Assembly: GCA_025966315.1 (NCBI GenBank)
Contig: JAOPUZ010000011.1
Location: forward strand, 24,680 to 88,679
Length of the DNA: 64,000 bases
DNA from: Frankiales bacterium
Lineage (GTDB): Bacteria; Actinomycetota; Actinomycetes; Mycobacteriales; Jatrophihabitantaceae
Direction of reading: 5' to 3'
Positions within the stretch are counted from its first letter, which is position 1; every line of letters begins with the position of its first letter. The notes under the pieces were generated by a model. The model was given only the letters and a program-made list of their open reading frames with translations, did not search any database and was not told the origin of the DNA. A program made the position numbers and the translations under genes. Positions 9,025 to 18,010 of the stretch are shown here, piece after piece.

Positions 9025-9283
9025 CTATCCCTCCGCTCGTTGGCGGCGAAGGTCGAGAACGTGTCCGAAGCCGACGAGTCGAGTTGGCCCAGCTTCTATC
9101 GCTGCCTCCGTGCCGGGCGAGCGATGACACGATAACGTCGCCGCGACCCGCAACTACCGATTTCGACCTAGCCCAGCTGCATCTCGCGGCGGGTGAGCCC
9201 GTGGTCTGGCGTCATGGGCTCATGTTTGCATGACGCGTCCGACGACCATCTGGCCCACTTGGGCCGCGGGACGACCGGCGCCG

Positions 9284-9901
9284 TCAGCGGCCACCGGTGG
9301 GGCGCGGACCGTATTTCGCCGCCTGTTGCGCCGGACCCTCGATCCGAAGTTGCACCTCTCGGCTCTCGACGTCGATGACGGTCGCCACGAACCGGCCGTC
9401 CTCGATGTCGAGGTAGCCGAGCGTGCCGATCAGACCCATGTAGCCGTAGGGCAGCATCGCGCTGCCCGGGTTGACGATCGCGGTTCCGTCGGCCAGCCCC
9501 CAGATCATCGGGACGTGACTGTGGCCGCATACCGCGATGTCCACGCGCCGACCGAACACGCGCAGCAGTACGTCGGCCGCGTCCGCATCGGAGCGGCCCT
9601 CGAGCCGTTCGAGATCGTGCGTCATACCGATCGTGAGACCGCCGACCTCGATCAGGACGTCGTCCAGCACGCGCGGATCGACCGGAATGCCTGGCCGATT
9701 CGCCAACGGCATGAGGGTGTCACCGTTGCCGCGGCTGACGACCGTCGGTGCGATCTGTTCCAGCCTGTCGACCACAGAGATCGAATGCAGATCACCACCG
9801 TGCAGGATTCGTTCGCAGCCGGCCAACGCATCGAGCACGGCCGGTGCGAGCTCGGCGCCCGCCTCGGGAACGTGCGTGTCCGAGATCAGTCCGATCAACA
9901 C
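9284..9901 (-). CDS. YfcE/MJ0936-type metallophosphoesterase
   Basis: A 205-residue calcineurin-like phosphoesterase with all family motifs in order: LISDTH, ILHGGDLH, SRGNGD, a His in MTHD, and CGHSHVP followed by NPGSAMLP. These bind a two-metal centre (Mn/Fe) for phosphodiester hydrolysis. Length and the GNGD form fit the YfcE group. The ATG at 9899-9901 overlaps the stop of the preceding phosphoesterase, so the two are co-translated. Physiological substrate unknown. Confidence 0.88.
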   Translation of the reverse strand: MLIGLISDTHVPEAGAELAPAVLDALAGCERILHGGDLHSISVVDRLEQIAPTVVSRGNGDTLMPLANRPGIPVDPRVLDDVLIEVGGLTIGMTHDLERLEGRSDADAADVLLRVFGRRVDIAVCGHSHVPMIWGLADGTAIVNPGSAMLPYGYMGLIGTLGYLDIEDGRFVATVIDVESREVQLRIEGPAQQAAKYGPRPTGGR

Positions 9902-10665
9902 GAGGCCACGCCCAGTTCAGCCGCGAGCGGTCGCCGCTCGATACGGACGGGTTGACCGGCCACGAAGGACACGAGGTTGACGCTCGGGTCGGGGCCTTCG
10001 CTCGGTGAGCCACAGTAACTGGCGAGCACCCCGTTCGCGTCAATCTCGACGTAGCGGTGCCAGTGGCCCAGGGCAACGTAGTCGCACTCGAGCGCCGCGA
10101 TCTCTTCCTCACGGATCAGGGAGCTGTAGGGCGAGACCCGGCCCGCCGGCACGTAGTGCCCGTGAACTACGACGATTCGCCAACGACTGGGATCGGACGG
10201 GGTATATCCGTCTAGTGGCCGGTTCGCCGGCGAGTGCTCCTCGATGCCGCGCGCCCAGACGGCCAGACCCAAGTCGTCGAAGATCACCTCGTCACCCTTC
10301 GGGTCTCCGACGAAGACGATGTGCTCGCCCGCCTCGCTGAGGTCGACGCGCTGATAGATCGACGTTTCATCGACACAGTCGTGGTTGCCGGGGATCACCA
10401 AGGTCGGTTGCCGCAGTCGGCTGAGCGCGCCGATGACCCGGGCGATAGACGGGGCTTTGACCCGTGCGTGGTCGAACAGATCACCGGCGATGATCACGAG
10501 ATCGACGTCCTCGACGAGCGCGACCTTCACAACCGCATCGAGGGCGTCGGGCCCGTAACGATCATCGTCAACATGGACGTCGGATACATGCAACACCTTG
10601 AGGGTGGGCCGACCGGCCAGATCGTCATCCTGAGCTGGGGATGCGCCAGCCAGCTGAACCGTCAC
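9895..10665 (-). CDS. Metallophosphoesterase (Icc/SbcD-like)
   Basis: About 256 residues from the preferred GTG at 10665. An ATG at 10746 is in frame, but the intervening 27 codons include rare AGA/AGG and the GTG has an upstream GAGGC site. Motifs: LHVSDVHVD, IIAGDLFD, VIPGNHD, VVHGHY and LGHWHRY, the complete two-metal phosphoesterase set; the second Asp motif and GNHD resemble the cyclic-nucleotide-phosphodiesterase/SbcD branch. No SbcC partner is present, so an SbcCD complex is unlikely. It is followed without a gap by a second phosphoesterase of the YfcE type. Confidence 0.85.
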   Translation of the reverse strand: MTVQLAGASPAQDDDLAGRPTLKVLHVSDVHVDDDRYGPDALDAVVKVALVEDVDLVIIAGDLFDHARVKAPSIARVIGALSRLRQPTLVIPGNHDCVDETSIYQRVDLSEAGEHIVFVGDPKGDEVIFDDLGLAVWARGIEEHSPANRPLDGYTPSDPSRWRIVVVHGHYVPAGRVSPYSSLIREEEIAALECDYVALGHWHRYVEIDANGVLASYCGSPSEGPDPSVNLVSFVAGQPVRIERRPLAAELGVASC

Positions 10666-11578
10666 GTTGCCTCTGCCTCTGCCTGACTCTGTCGACGTTG
10701 CCGCAAGGCTCCGTGGAGGCCCGCGCCTCTCGACCGATTTTCGCATAGGACGCTCTCTTGCCGCCGTCTATCAGTCGCGGGATGTACGGCGCCTCACGAC
10801 CAATACACCTCACGTCCGCCAACGTCGGCGGCGACGAGGACTTCGCGGCGGTTACCCGCACTGACGACGCGGCAAATAGCGCCCCGCCGGCTCCGCTCGG
10901 CGACTACGGCTTGACCGCGCGTTCATTTACCGATGCTGGCGGCTCACGACGCAGGCGAGCTTGCTCGTCCGATCTCGGGGGCACTCGAGCGGCGCACTCA
11001 CTTAAAGGCTGACCGGGTATCGAGATGTGGCCGCGACGTCCACCAACGATCTCAAATCGCCCGCCGGCGAGCGCGCGGGCAGAGAGGTCGTCGTCATCAC
11101 CGCATTGTTCGCAGGTAAACGGTGCTATATCTCTTCGTCTGCACGAAGGTGTCTCGTTCTTAGGGTGTCCCCGGCGCGCACCTAACGACGGATCTCGCGT
11201 GGGTGCGCCCACCTCGCAGCCGGGCGTGGCGCGTGCCTGCGACGACCATGTCTATGGATTGGTTCGGACGGCCTGCACGGGCCGAAGATCGAGGCGCCGG
11301 TTGAGCTCCGGCGCGAGAACTGCAGGCACACATCGAGTTGGATTTCTCATCGGCACCGCGTGCCCTCGCCCGACGAGGTACGGCGTGGTTTTCAAGCTGT
11401 CTGGACGGTGGTGTGCCGGACACCGTTGTTCTGGTCGCGGAGGCGTTAGTGGTCGTTGGTGATCGTCTGCCGCAACAGATCAGACTGGAGACGAATCAGC
11501 TGTCGTGCTCGCCGGCACGTCGGCGAGCGTGCTACTCAAGCCAGGCAAGAAGGTGCGCGACCGCGACGGTTTGGGTCA
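10666..11578. other. About 900 bp without a confident gene; possible degenerate zinc-ribbon remnant
   Basis: No intact gene is seen. On the minus strand around 11030-11140 a frame reads FTCEQCGDDDDLSARALAGG, which resembles the first half of a small two-CxxC zinc-ribbon protein, but the expected second Cys pair is replaced (VGGRRGH). It may be a decayed gene. The rest shows no repeats, RNA or promoter that could be supported. Confidence 0.35.
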
Positions 11579-12184
11579 TCAGTTGGCCGTGGTGAGCGCC
11601 TGCTCGAATGCCTTGAGTGCGATGGCGGCGGACTGCTGCAGCTCGTAGGCGGTGGCGCCTGCGGCGGCGTGGACGGCTTGGCCTTCGGAGACGACCATGA
11701 CGAAGCGTGCCAGGGCTGCCGGTGCGGCGTCGGCGGGGAGGTCGCCGTCGGTGCGGGCGCGGGTGAGTCGCGCCGCGAGTGCCCGTTCCCCAGTTAGGCG
11801 GCTGGTCGCGAGGAACTGCGTCACCGTGTTGTTGGCGGGGCTGGCGGAAAGCCCGCCTTGGATGGACAGGCATCCTGGTGGACGGTCGGGTCGGGTCAGC
11901 GCCACGGCATTGCGGTTCAGGTAGTCGCAGACCACTTCCAGCGCGGTGGGTAGCGCGAGGGCCTCGCGGAAGTACGCCAGCTCTCTCTCGGCATAACGCT
12001 GGACGACCTGTTGGAACAGTTCTTCCTTGGTGCCGAAGACCGCGTACAGGCTGGGCTTGTTAACGCCCATCGCCGCGGTCAGTTCGGAGATGCTGGTGCC
12101 TTCGTAGCCCTGTCGCCAGAACACCTCGACGGCTCGATCCAGTGCGTCGTCCATGTCGAAGGTTCGTGGTCGCCCGCCGGCCAT
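11579..12184 (-). CDS. TetR-family repressor
   Basis: A 201-residue protein from the ATG at 12184 (AGGAG 7 nt upstream). N-terminal HTH: GRPRTFDMDDALDRAVEVFW, then GTSISELTAAMGVNKPSLYAVF. The C-terminal ligand domain carries PPGCLSIQGGL, typical of the AcrR/YxaF-like subgroup. It is divergent from the LLM enzyme, and the 134-bp shared intergenic region contains two matching inverted repeats, so it very likely represses that gene and itself. The ligand is unknown, though the neighbouring redox genes suggest a reactive or xenobiotic molecule. Confidence 0.9.
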   Translation of the reverse strand: MAGGRPRTFDMDDALDRAVEVFWRQGYEGTSISELTAAMGVNKPSLYAVFGTKEELFQQVVQRYAERELAYFREALALPTALEVVCDYLNRNAVALTRPDRPPGCLSIQGGLSASPANNTVTQFLATSRLTGERALAARLTRARTDGDLPADAAPAALARFVMVVSEGQAVHAAAGATAYELQQSAAIALKAFEQALTTAN

Positions 12185-12230
12185 GGGACTCCTGTCCTCG
12201 TCGATACCGCCCCCATCATACCCAGTTTGC

Positions 12231-12300
12231 AACCGATCGGTTCAGAACTTTGCGTTCTGTGTCCCGGACTGTTAGCGTCCGAGTTATTAACCGAACGGTA
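12231..12300. promoter_or_regulatory. Paired TetR operators
   Basis: AACCGATCGGTT (12231-12242) is a perfect 12-bp palindrome; AACCGAACGGTA (12289-12300) is a close second copy with ACCG/CGGT arms. They bracket the start of the LLM gene and lie between it and the divergent tetR gene. Confidence 0.7.
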
Positions 12301-12318
12301 TGAAACTCGGAGGACGGC

Positions 12319-13214
12319 ATGAAGACCACTCGTGAACTGGGGCGGACGCTCGGGCCGGTAGGCGTGTGGAGCATGGAGCTGCGCGGCGCGGGCAAGCGGG
12401 CGGTGCAGGACGCGGTCGCAGAGCTGGACGCGCTCGGGCTGCGCGCGCTGTGGATCCCCGGCCTGGACGGCAACGGCGTCTTCGACGACGCGGCCAACCT
12501 CTTGGCGGCGGCCCCGCACAGCTCGGTCGTGCTTGGTGTACTCGGCATCTGGGGCCAGGCGGCCGACGATGTCGCGAGTCGCGTTGCGGACCTCGACCAG
12601 ACGTACGGCGCTCGAACGGTCGTCGGGCTCGGAGTCAGCGACCCCAACACCGCCGTGAACCACGGCCAGACTTTCGGCGACCCCATCGACGCGATGGGCG
12701 CCTACCTCGACGGGCTGGACGCCGCCGGGACGCCGCTGCCCGCATCTCGGCGCCTGCTCGGCGCGATGGGCCCGCGCATGGTGAGGCTCGCGGCCGACCG
12801 GACCGCCGGCATCCACCCGTTCCTGGTTACTCCGCAATACTCAGCCAACCAGCGGGCCGCGATCGGGCCGGAGCCGTTGGTCGCGCCGCATCAAGCCATC
12901 GTGCTCGATACCAACCCCGATCGGGCCCGGGCGACGGCCCGCGCCGGTGTTGGGATGTTCATCGGCTTCCCCGCGTATCGCAATAACCTGCGCCGCCTCG
13001 GCTACGGCGACAGCGACCTCATCCCCGGAGGCAGCGACCGCCTCATCGACGGGCTCGTCGCCTGGGGAGGCATCGATGACATTTGCCGACGCCTGCACGA
13101 ACACCTCGACGCCGGAGCCGACCAGTCGCCGTCCACGTGCTCGGCGCGGACGGCATCCCGCTCGCCGAGTGGCGGGAACTGGCGTCTGTCGTCCCGTCGT
13201 TGAAAGCCCTCTGA
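12319..13214 (+). pseudogene. LLM-class F420-dependent oxidoreductase (TIGR03620-like), 3' frameshift
   Basis: The ATG at 12319 follows GGAGGA. Residues 1-268 match the TIGR03620 LLM group (GVWSMELRG, a Rossmann-like TIM barrel, then FIGFPAYRNNLRRLG). After HLDAGADQ the frame turns into Ser/Arg-rich nonsense ending at 13203, while the neighbouring frame continues as the family's expected tail (VHVLGADGIPLAEWREL) to a stop at 13214. One base is missing near 13121-13127. If this is a sequencing error the enzyme is intact (about 298 residues); otherwise it has an altered last 25-30 residues and could still fold. Substrate unknown; likely controlled by the divergent TetR. Confidence 0.75.
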
Positions 13215-13280
13215 CCACTGGCCGCCAACGGTCAGCCGGAATCGACCACCTCACCATCACCAACCAAGGAAGAGATCATC

Positions 13281-14030
13281 ATGGGACAGCTGGACACCAA
13301 GACAGCACTGATCACTGGCGGAAGCACAGGCATCGGCCTGGCCACCGCCCACCGTTTCGCCGCCGAAGGCGCACACGTCTTCATCACCGGCCGGCGCCAA
13401 GCCGAGCTGGACAACGCCGTCGCAGCGATCGGTGACAACGCCACCGGCATCCGCGGCGATGTCTCCGATCTCGACGACCTCGATCGGGTGTTCGCCGCGA
13501 TCACCACACGCGGGCGTGGGCTGGACGTACTGTTCGTCAATGCTGGCGGCGGCGCGTTCGCCACTCTCGAGCAGCTGACCCCCGAGGGCTTCGACGACAC
13601 CTTCGGCATAAACGTGCGCGGCGCCGTCTTCACCGTGCAGAAGGCACTGGCCCTTCTCAACGAAGGCGCCTCCGTCATCGTCACTGGCTCGACCGCCGCA
13701 AGCAAGGGCAACCCGGCCTTCGGCGTTTACGCCGCATCCAAGGCCGCCTTGCGCTCGTTCACCCGCACCTGGGCGGCCGAGCTCGCCGGCCGCAACATCC
13801 GGGTCAACACCATCGCCCCCGGACCCACCAACACCCCCGGGCTCAGCGGCCTGGCGCCCGACCCGAGCCAGGCCCAGGGCCTGCTCGACATGCTCGCCGG
13901 CAACGTCCCACTCGGCCGGCTCGCCCACTCCGACGAGATCGCCAACGCCGTCCTGTTCCTCGCATCGGACCAGGCCAGCTTCGTCACCGGCACCGAACTG
14001 TTCGCCGACGGCGGGGAAGCACAACTCTGA
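13281..14030 (+). CDS. Short-chain dehydrogenase/reductase
   Basis: A 249-residue classical SDR. TGGSTGIG is the cofactor loop, NAGGG the structural motif, a Ser in VTGSTAA and YAASK supply the Ser-Tyr-Lys catalytic set, and the C-terminus ends FVTGTELFADGG. Arg residues after the first beta-strands (TGRR) suggest NADP(H). The ATG follows AAGGAAGAG. It lies 66 nt downstream of the LLM gene on the same strand and probably belongs to the same TetR-controlled unit. A terminator hairpin follows its stop. Confidence 0.9.
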   Translation: MGQLDTKTALITGGSTGIGLATAHRFAAEGAHVFITGRRQAELDNAVAAIGDNATGIRGDVSDLDDLDRVFAAITTRGRGLDVLFVNAGGGAFATLEQLTPEGFDDTFGINVRGAVFTVQKALALLNEGASVIVTGSTAASKGNPAFGVYAASKAALRSFTRTWAAELAGRNIRVNTIAPGPTNTPGLSGLAPDPSQAQGLLDMLAGNVPLGRLAHSDEIANAVLFLASDQASFVTGTELFADGGEAQL

Positions 14031-14035
14031 GTAGC

Positions 14036-14083
14036 CGCCGCTGCGGTTGCCGCCTCCCTGGCGGAGGAGCAGCCGCAGCGGCG
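14036..14083 (+). terminator. Hairpin terminator after the SDR gene
   Basis: Arms at 14036-14050 and 14069-14083 (cgccgctgcggttgc / gcagccgcagcggcg) pair over 15 positions with one G-U; the loop holds a second small GC hairpin. No U tract follows, as is usual in GC-rich actinobacteria. Confidence 0.65.
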
Positions 14084-14147
14084 AAGGTGCGGTCATGGTC
14101 GCCATGACCAGTGGCAATCAAGTCTTGTGCCAGGCCAAGCCAGCTGG

Positions 14148-15584
14148 CTACGTCAACGCCCGGCAGAGCGCGTCCAAGGCTCCCGCCCACGCGCTGTCCG
14201 ATGGTGCTGCGTAGTTGACCACCAGCGCGTCCTGCTCGGGCGCCGGAGAGCCGGAATCCGCCACGCCGTAACGGAACTTGGCCATCCCGCTGACCGCTAG
14301 GCCGTGGGCGGCCGCGGCCTGGACCGCCGCGCGCTCGGTGCCGCGCGGGAGTTCGAGAACGGCTTGCAGGCCGGCGGCGAGCCCGACCACTCGGATGTAC
14401 GGGGCCCGCTGAGCCATCGCGGTCACCAACTGGTCGCGGCGGCGCCGGTAGCGTAGCCGCATAGCGCGCACGTGCCCTTCGTACGCGCCGGACGCGATGA
14501 ACTGCGCCAGCGTCAGCTGTTCGACCGCACTGGACATGTAGTCGCCGTGCCCTTTGGCCGCCACGATCTGCGGCACCTGCTCCTCGGGCAGCACCATCCA
14601 ACCGAGCCGCAGTCCGGGCGCCAACGATTTGCTCACCGAGCCGAAGTACACGACTCGTTCCGGGTCCAGGCCCTGCACAGCGCCCACTGGCTGACGGTCG
14701 TATCTGAACTCGCCGTCGTAGTCGTCCTCCAACAGCAGTCCGCCGGTGGCACGCGCCCAGTCGACAGCTGCGGCCCGCCGGTCCGGGTGCAGCGCTACTC
14801 CGGTCGGGTATTGATGCGCGGGCGTGAGCAGCACCGCGCTGACCCCGCGCAGCCGGGCCAAATCATCGATCCGTGCGCCCCGCTCGTCCACGGCGATGGT
14901 CGGGGTGCGTAAGCCAGCGCTGGTCAGCACGTCGCGATAGAGATCCAGTCCATACGATTCGATGGCCACGGCCCGCGCGCCCTGAGCCCTGAGAGCGTGG
15001 GCGATCAGCATCAGACCGTGGTGGAAGCCGGAGCAGATTACGATCTGGGCCGAGGTTGCATACACCCCGCGTACCCGGGCCAGATAGTCCGCGAGGACGG
15101 TGCGCAGCTCCTCCCGGCCGCGGGCGTCGCCGTAGCCGAAGGCGTCGTCCGGCGCCGCGGTCACGGCGCGGCGGGCAGCGGCGAGCCATTGTTTGCGGGG
15201 AAATCCTGCGAGGTCGGGGGATCCGGGCAAGAGGCTGTAGGTCGGACGGAGTTGGGCCAGCCGCGACTGGGTGATGGGCGCGACTCTGCGCGGCTCGGCC
15301 CTCCTGGCTACCTGGGTCCCGGAGCCCTGCTGTGCGGTGAGCCAGCCTTCGGCGACCAGTTCGGCATAGGCGTCGGCGACGGTGTTTCGCGCGATTCCGA
15401 GATCGGCGGCAAGCGAGCGCGACGAGGGCAGTCGAGTACCTGCCACCAGACGTCCAGTACGCACGGCTTCGCGCAGAGCATCCGTGAGCCCAGCCCGCAG
15501 TCCAGAGCCGGTCAGTTCTAGATGCAAGTCCGTACCGAGCGTCGAGGGCTGCGCGCCGGCCGAATTGGCCCACGAATCTGGCAT
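14148..15584 (-). CDS. MocR/GntR-type regulator with aminotransferase domain
   Basis: A 478-residue protein. The N-terminal GntR winged helix (TGRLVAGTRLPSSRSLAADL, then GIARNTVADAYAEL) is joined through a linker to a fold-type I aminotransferase domain: GFHHGLM, PAHQYPTG, EDDYDGEFRY and the PLP lysine in FGSVSKSLAPGLRLGW. This is the MocR/PdxR architecture. Members regulate vitamin B6, GABA or taurine genes; none of these is adjacent. It is divergent from the Rossmann oxidoreductase gene, which is its most likely target. Confidence 0.9.
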   Translation of the reverse strand: MPDSWANSAGAQPSTLGTDLHLELTGSGLRAGLTDALREAVRTGRLVAGTRLPSSRSLAADLGIARNTVADAYAELVAEGWLTAQQGSGTQVARRAEPRRVAPITQSRLAQLRPTYSLLPGSPDLAGFPRKQWLAAARRAVTAAPDDAFGYGDARGREELRTVLADYLARVRGVYATSAQIVICSGFHHGLMLIAHALRAQGARAVAIESYGLDLYRDVLTSAGLRTPTIAVDERGARIDDLARLRGVSAVLLTPAHQYPTGVALHPDRRAAAVDWARATGGLLLEDDYDGEFRYDRQPVGAVQGLDPERVVYFGSVSKSLAPGLRLGWMVLPEEQVPQIVAAKGHGDYMSSAVEQLTLAQFIASGAYEGHVRAMRLRYRRRRDQLVTAMAQRAPYIRVVGLAAGLQAVLELPRGTERAAVQAAAAHGLAVSGMAKFRYGVADSGSPAPEQDALVVNYAAPSDSAWAGALDALCRALT

Positions 15585-15666
15585 GGAAATGGACCATACG
15601 CCAGTGCCACCTGCGGCCTACCGTCAGGTACCTGACCAGCAATACTTCGCCTAGAAAGGACGAATC

Positions 15667-16248
15667 ATGAAGGTCTTTCTCGCTGGAGCATCAGGAGTGC
15701 TCGGGCAGCGGCTCATCCCGCGATTGATTCAGGCCGGACATGCGGTGGGTGGCATGACACGCAGCCCCAGCAAAATCGAATTGGTGGCCCAGCTCGGCGC
15801 CGAACCGATTCTCTGTGATGTCTTCGACCGCGACGCCCTGATCGAGGCGCTGCGCGACTTCCAGCCGGACGTCATCGTGAACCAGCTGACAGATCTGCCG
15901 GACGACGCCGCCAAGATCGGTGAGCACGCCGAGCTCAACGCTCGCATCCGAACCGAGGGCAATCAGAATCTGCTCGATGCCGGGCGCAAGAGCGGGTCGC
16001 CGAAATACCTCGCCCAAAGCGTTGCCTGGCAGCTTCCCGACGGACCGGATGCGCGCGCGGTCGCGGAACTGGAGCGCTCCGTTCTTGCCGAAGGCGGCGT
16101 CGTACTGAGCTACGGACAGTTCTATGGACCCGGCACCTACAACGAGGACGCAGTGCCGGCGGAGCCGAGGGTTCAGATCGACCGCGCGGCCGAACGAACC
16201 GTTGAGGCGCTGGACGAGCCGTCCGGAGTTGTCCTCATCGTTGATTGA
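15667..16248 (+). CDS. NAD(P)-binding Rossmann oxidoreductase (extended SDR-like, short)
   Basis: A 193-residue protein preceded by AAGGACGA. It opens with MKVFLAGASGVLGQRLIPRL (GxSGxxG dinucleotide motif) and contains VNQLTDLP and YGQFYGPGTY, which correspond to the substrate side of NAD-dependent epimerases/reductases, but it is shorter than full epimerases (about 300). The classical YxxxK is not evident. Divergent from the MocR gene. Confidence 0.75.
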   Translation: MKVFLAGASGVLGQRLIPRLIQAGHAVGGMTRSPSKIELVAQLGAEPILCDVFDRDALIEALRDFQPDVIVNQLTDLPDDAAKIGEHAELNARIRTEGNQNLLDAGRKSGSPKYLAQSVAWQLPDGPDARAVAELERSVLAEGGVVLSYGQFYGPGTYNEDAVPAEPRVQIDRAAERTVEALDEPSGVVLIVD

Positions 16249-16341
16249 GCGCGCCAGGTGTTCCGGGCCCCGTCTCGGAGTGCTCCAGCCGACGTTCTAA
16301 CGATCTCATCCCCGCCCGTTGGCCCATTGACACGAATTGCT

Positions 16342-17670
16342 ATGTCCGCATCACGAATCTCCGCCCCGGCGCGGCGCGGCCCTACCTTGCCCGCCGGAGT
16401 TGCCTTGGCTGGTGGGGCGATCACCTTCATGAGCCTTTACCTCGGGGCGGGGGTGCTGACGCCGCTCCTGGTGGTCTACAAGGAGCGCTGGCAGTTCCCG
16501 CCGTCGCTCCTCACGCTGGCCTTCGCTGTTTACGCAGTCGGATTCCTTGCCGCGATCCTCACCCTGGGCTCGTTGTCCGACCATGTCGGTCGCCGACCGG
16601 TTCTCATCGGAGCGCTGATCATCCAGCTCGCGTCGAACGTGTTGTTCCTTGTCGCTCCCGATATCGGGTGGGTGATCGCCGGCCGCATCGTGCAAGGCGT
16701 GGGCACCGGCGCCGCCTCCAGTGCGTTGACCGCGGCGCTGGTCGAGATCGCCCCGGCCAGCCGGCAGCGGCTGGCCACGATCTTCGGCAGCGTCAGCGTG
16801 ACGGGTGGGCTTGCCGTCGGGTCACTGCTCGCCGGCCTCGCGATCCAGCTGACGCCGGCCGCGAACTCAATCGTGTTCATCGCCTTGATCGCCTTGACGA
16901 TCCTCGGCGTCGCGGTCATCGCCTTGACTCCCGAGACCGGGTCCCGCATTCCCGGTGCGCTCCACTCACTCGTGCCGCGCATCTCCGTCCCGCGGGCCGC
17001 CAGAAGGGAATTCACCGCGGCTGCGCCGGTGGTCGCCGCAGCGTGGATGCTCGCGGGCCTCTCGGGCGGACTGGCCCCTAGCATGGTCCGCACCGTCTTC
17101 CATCTGAACAGTCCCCTGCTCAACGGCGTGTCCGGGTTCGTGGCGCCGGCCGCTTCGGCCGTCGTCGGACTCGCGTTCGCTCGGATAGCGCCCCGATGCG
17201 CTATGAGCATCGGCATCTACGCGGCCCTCATCGGGGCGATCGGCATCGCCGGTGGCGTGTACGTCGGCAGCCTGGCGATCATGATCGTCGGACAGGCCAT
17301 CGCCGGCGTCGCATTCGGTGCGGCATTCACCGCAGCCCTGCGGCTCCTGCTACCGCTCGCCGCGGCAGACCAGCGGGCCGTCGTTGTCTCGGCGATCTAC
17401 CTGGTCTCCTACGTCGCGTTCGGAGTGCCCATCGTCATCGCGGGGTATCTCGCCGGCCCCCTCGGCGAAGTTCAAGCGGTCTATTGGTATACGGCGCTGA
17501 CGGTCCTGCTGGCCCTTGGCAGCCTCATAGCTCAGATCCGCATCAAGCGCCACGCCCGAAGCGTTCATGCCTCAGCGCGCGGCTCCGGCCGGGTGGCGAG
17601 CAGAGGTTCTACGTCCGAGGCAGACGACGCCCTTCCGGCGCCAGCGAAACTGACTGCGGGGACCAGATGA
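16342..17670 (+). CDS. MFS transporter
   Basis: About 442 residues from the ATG at 16342 (the frame is open 28 codons further upstream, without a ribosome site). Twelve predicted membrane helices and the MFS loop 2-3 signature GSLSDHVGRRPVLIGA. The C-terminal tail of about 50 residues is polar. The organisation resembles small-molecule exporters (AraJ/YfcJ-like). The stop overlaps the start of a truncated HAD gene by ATGA, so these were an operon. Confidence 0.85.
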   Translation: MSASRISAPARRGPTLPAGVALAGGAITFMSLYLGAGVLTPLLVVYKERWQFPPSLLTLAFAVYAVGFLAAILTLGSLSDHVGRRPVLIGALIIQLASNVLFLVAPDIGWVIAGRIVQGVGTGAASSALTAALVEIAPASRQRLATIFGSVSVTGGLAVGSLLAGLAIQLTPAANSIVFIALIALTILGVAVIALTPETGSRIPGALHSLVPRISVPRAARREFTAAAPVVAAAWMLAGLSGGLAPSMVRTVFHLNSPLLNGVSGFVAPAASAVVGLAFARIAPRCAMSIGIYAALIGAIGIAGGVYVGSLAIMIVGQAIAGVAFGAAFTAALRLLLPLAAADQRAVVVSAIYLVSYVAFGVPIVIAGYLAGPLGEVQAVYWYTALTVLLALGSLIAQIRIKRHARSVHASARGSGRVASRGSTSEADDALPAPAKLTAGTR

Positions 17671-17831
17671 ACACGAAGCTCGACCCGGTGGGGAGCCCAG
17701 CCGCGGAGATCCAACACGTCGAGGGTGCACCGGTTGAATCCGCGACCGCGTGGCTTGTCGCCTTGGACATCGATGGCCCCATGCTGCACGAGAACGGCTC
17801 CATTCCGGCACCGCGCTTGCCCGTGGCCTGA
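17667..17831 (+). pseudogene. Truncated HAD-superfamily hydrolase (5' fragment)
   Basis: Starts at the ATGA overlap with the MFS gene. The 54-residue product contains WLVALDIDGPML, the HAD motif I (DxDG) seen at the start of Cof-type phosphatases, here with Pro in place of the usual Thr, and ends abruptly after GSIPAPRLPVA. Everything downstream of motif I is missing, so it cannot be a functional phosphatase. Confidence 0.7.
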
Positions 17832-17905
17832 CTGTCGTCACCCGCAACGCCCGCGACTTCGAACGCGTCGGTGTCGAGTACCTCAACCCATGGTCAGCTG
17901 ACTGA
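17813..17905 (+). pseudogene. VapC-type PIN toxin, 3' remnant
   Basis: In a different frame from the HAD fragment, 30 codons read ARGLTVVTRNARDFERVGVE then YLNPW to a TGA at 17903-17905. This is the very characteristic C-terminus of VapC toxins. The rest of vapC and any vapB are absent. It marks a deletion junction that removed the HAD 3' end and the vapC 5' end. Confidence 0.75.
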
Positions 17906-18010
17906 TTCCGGTAGTCGCGGCGTCTGACCGCACAGCGGGCTACCTCGCGCGCCGTGGACGCCTCCTAGCTCAGCGACCTCTAGTCGCGCGAGTTGGTGAA
18001 AAATGGGACG

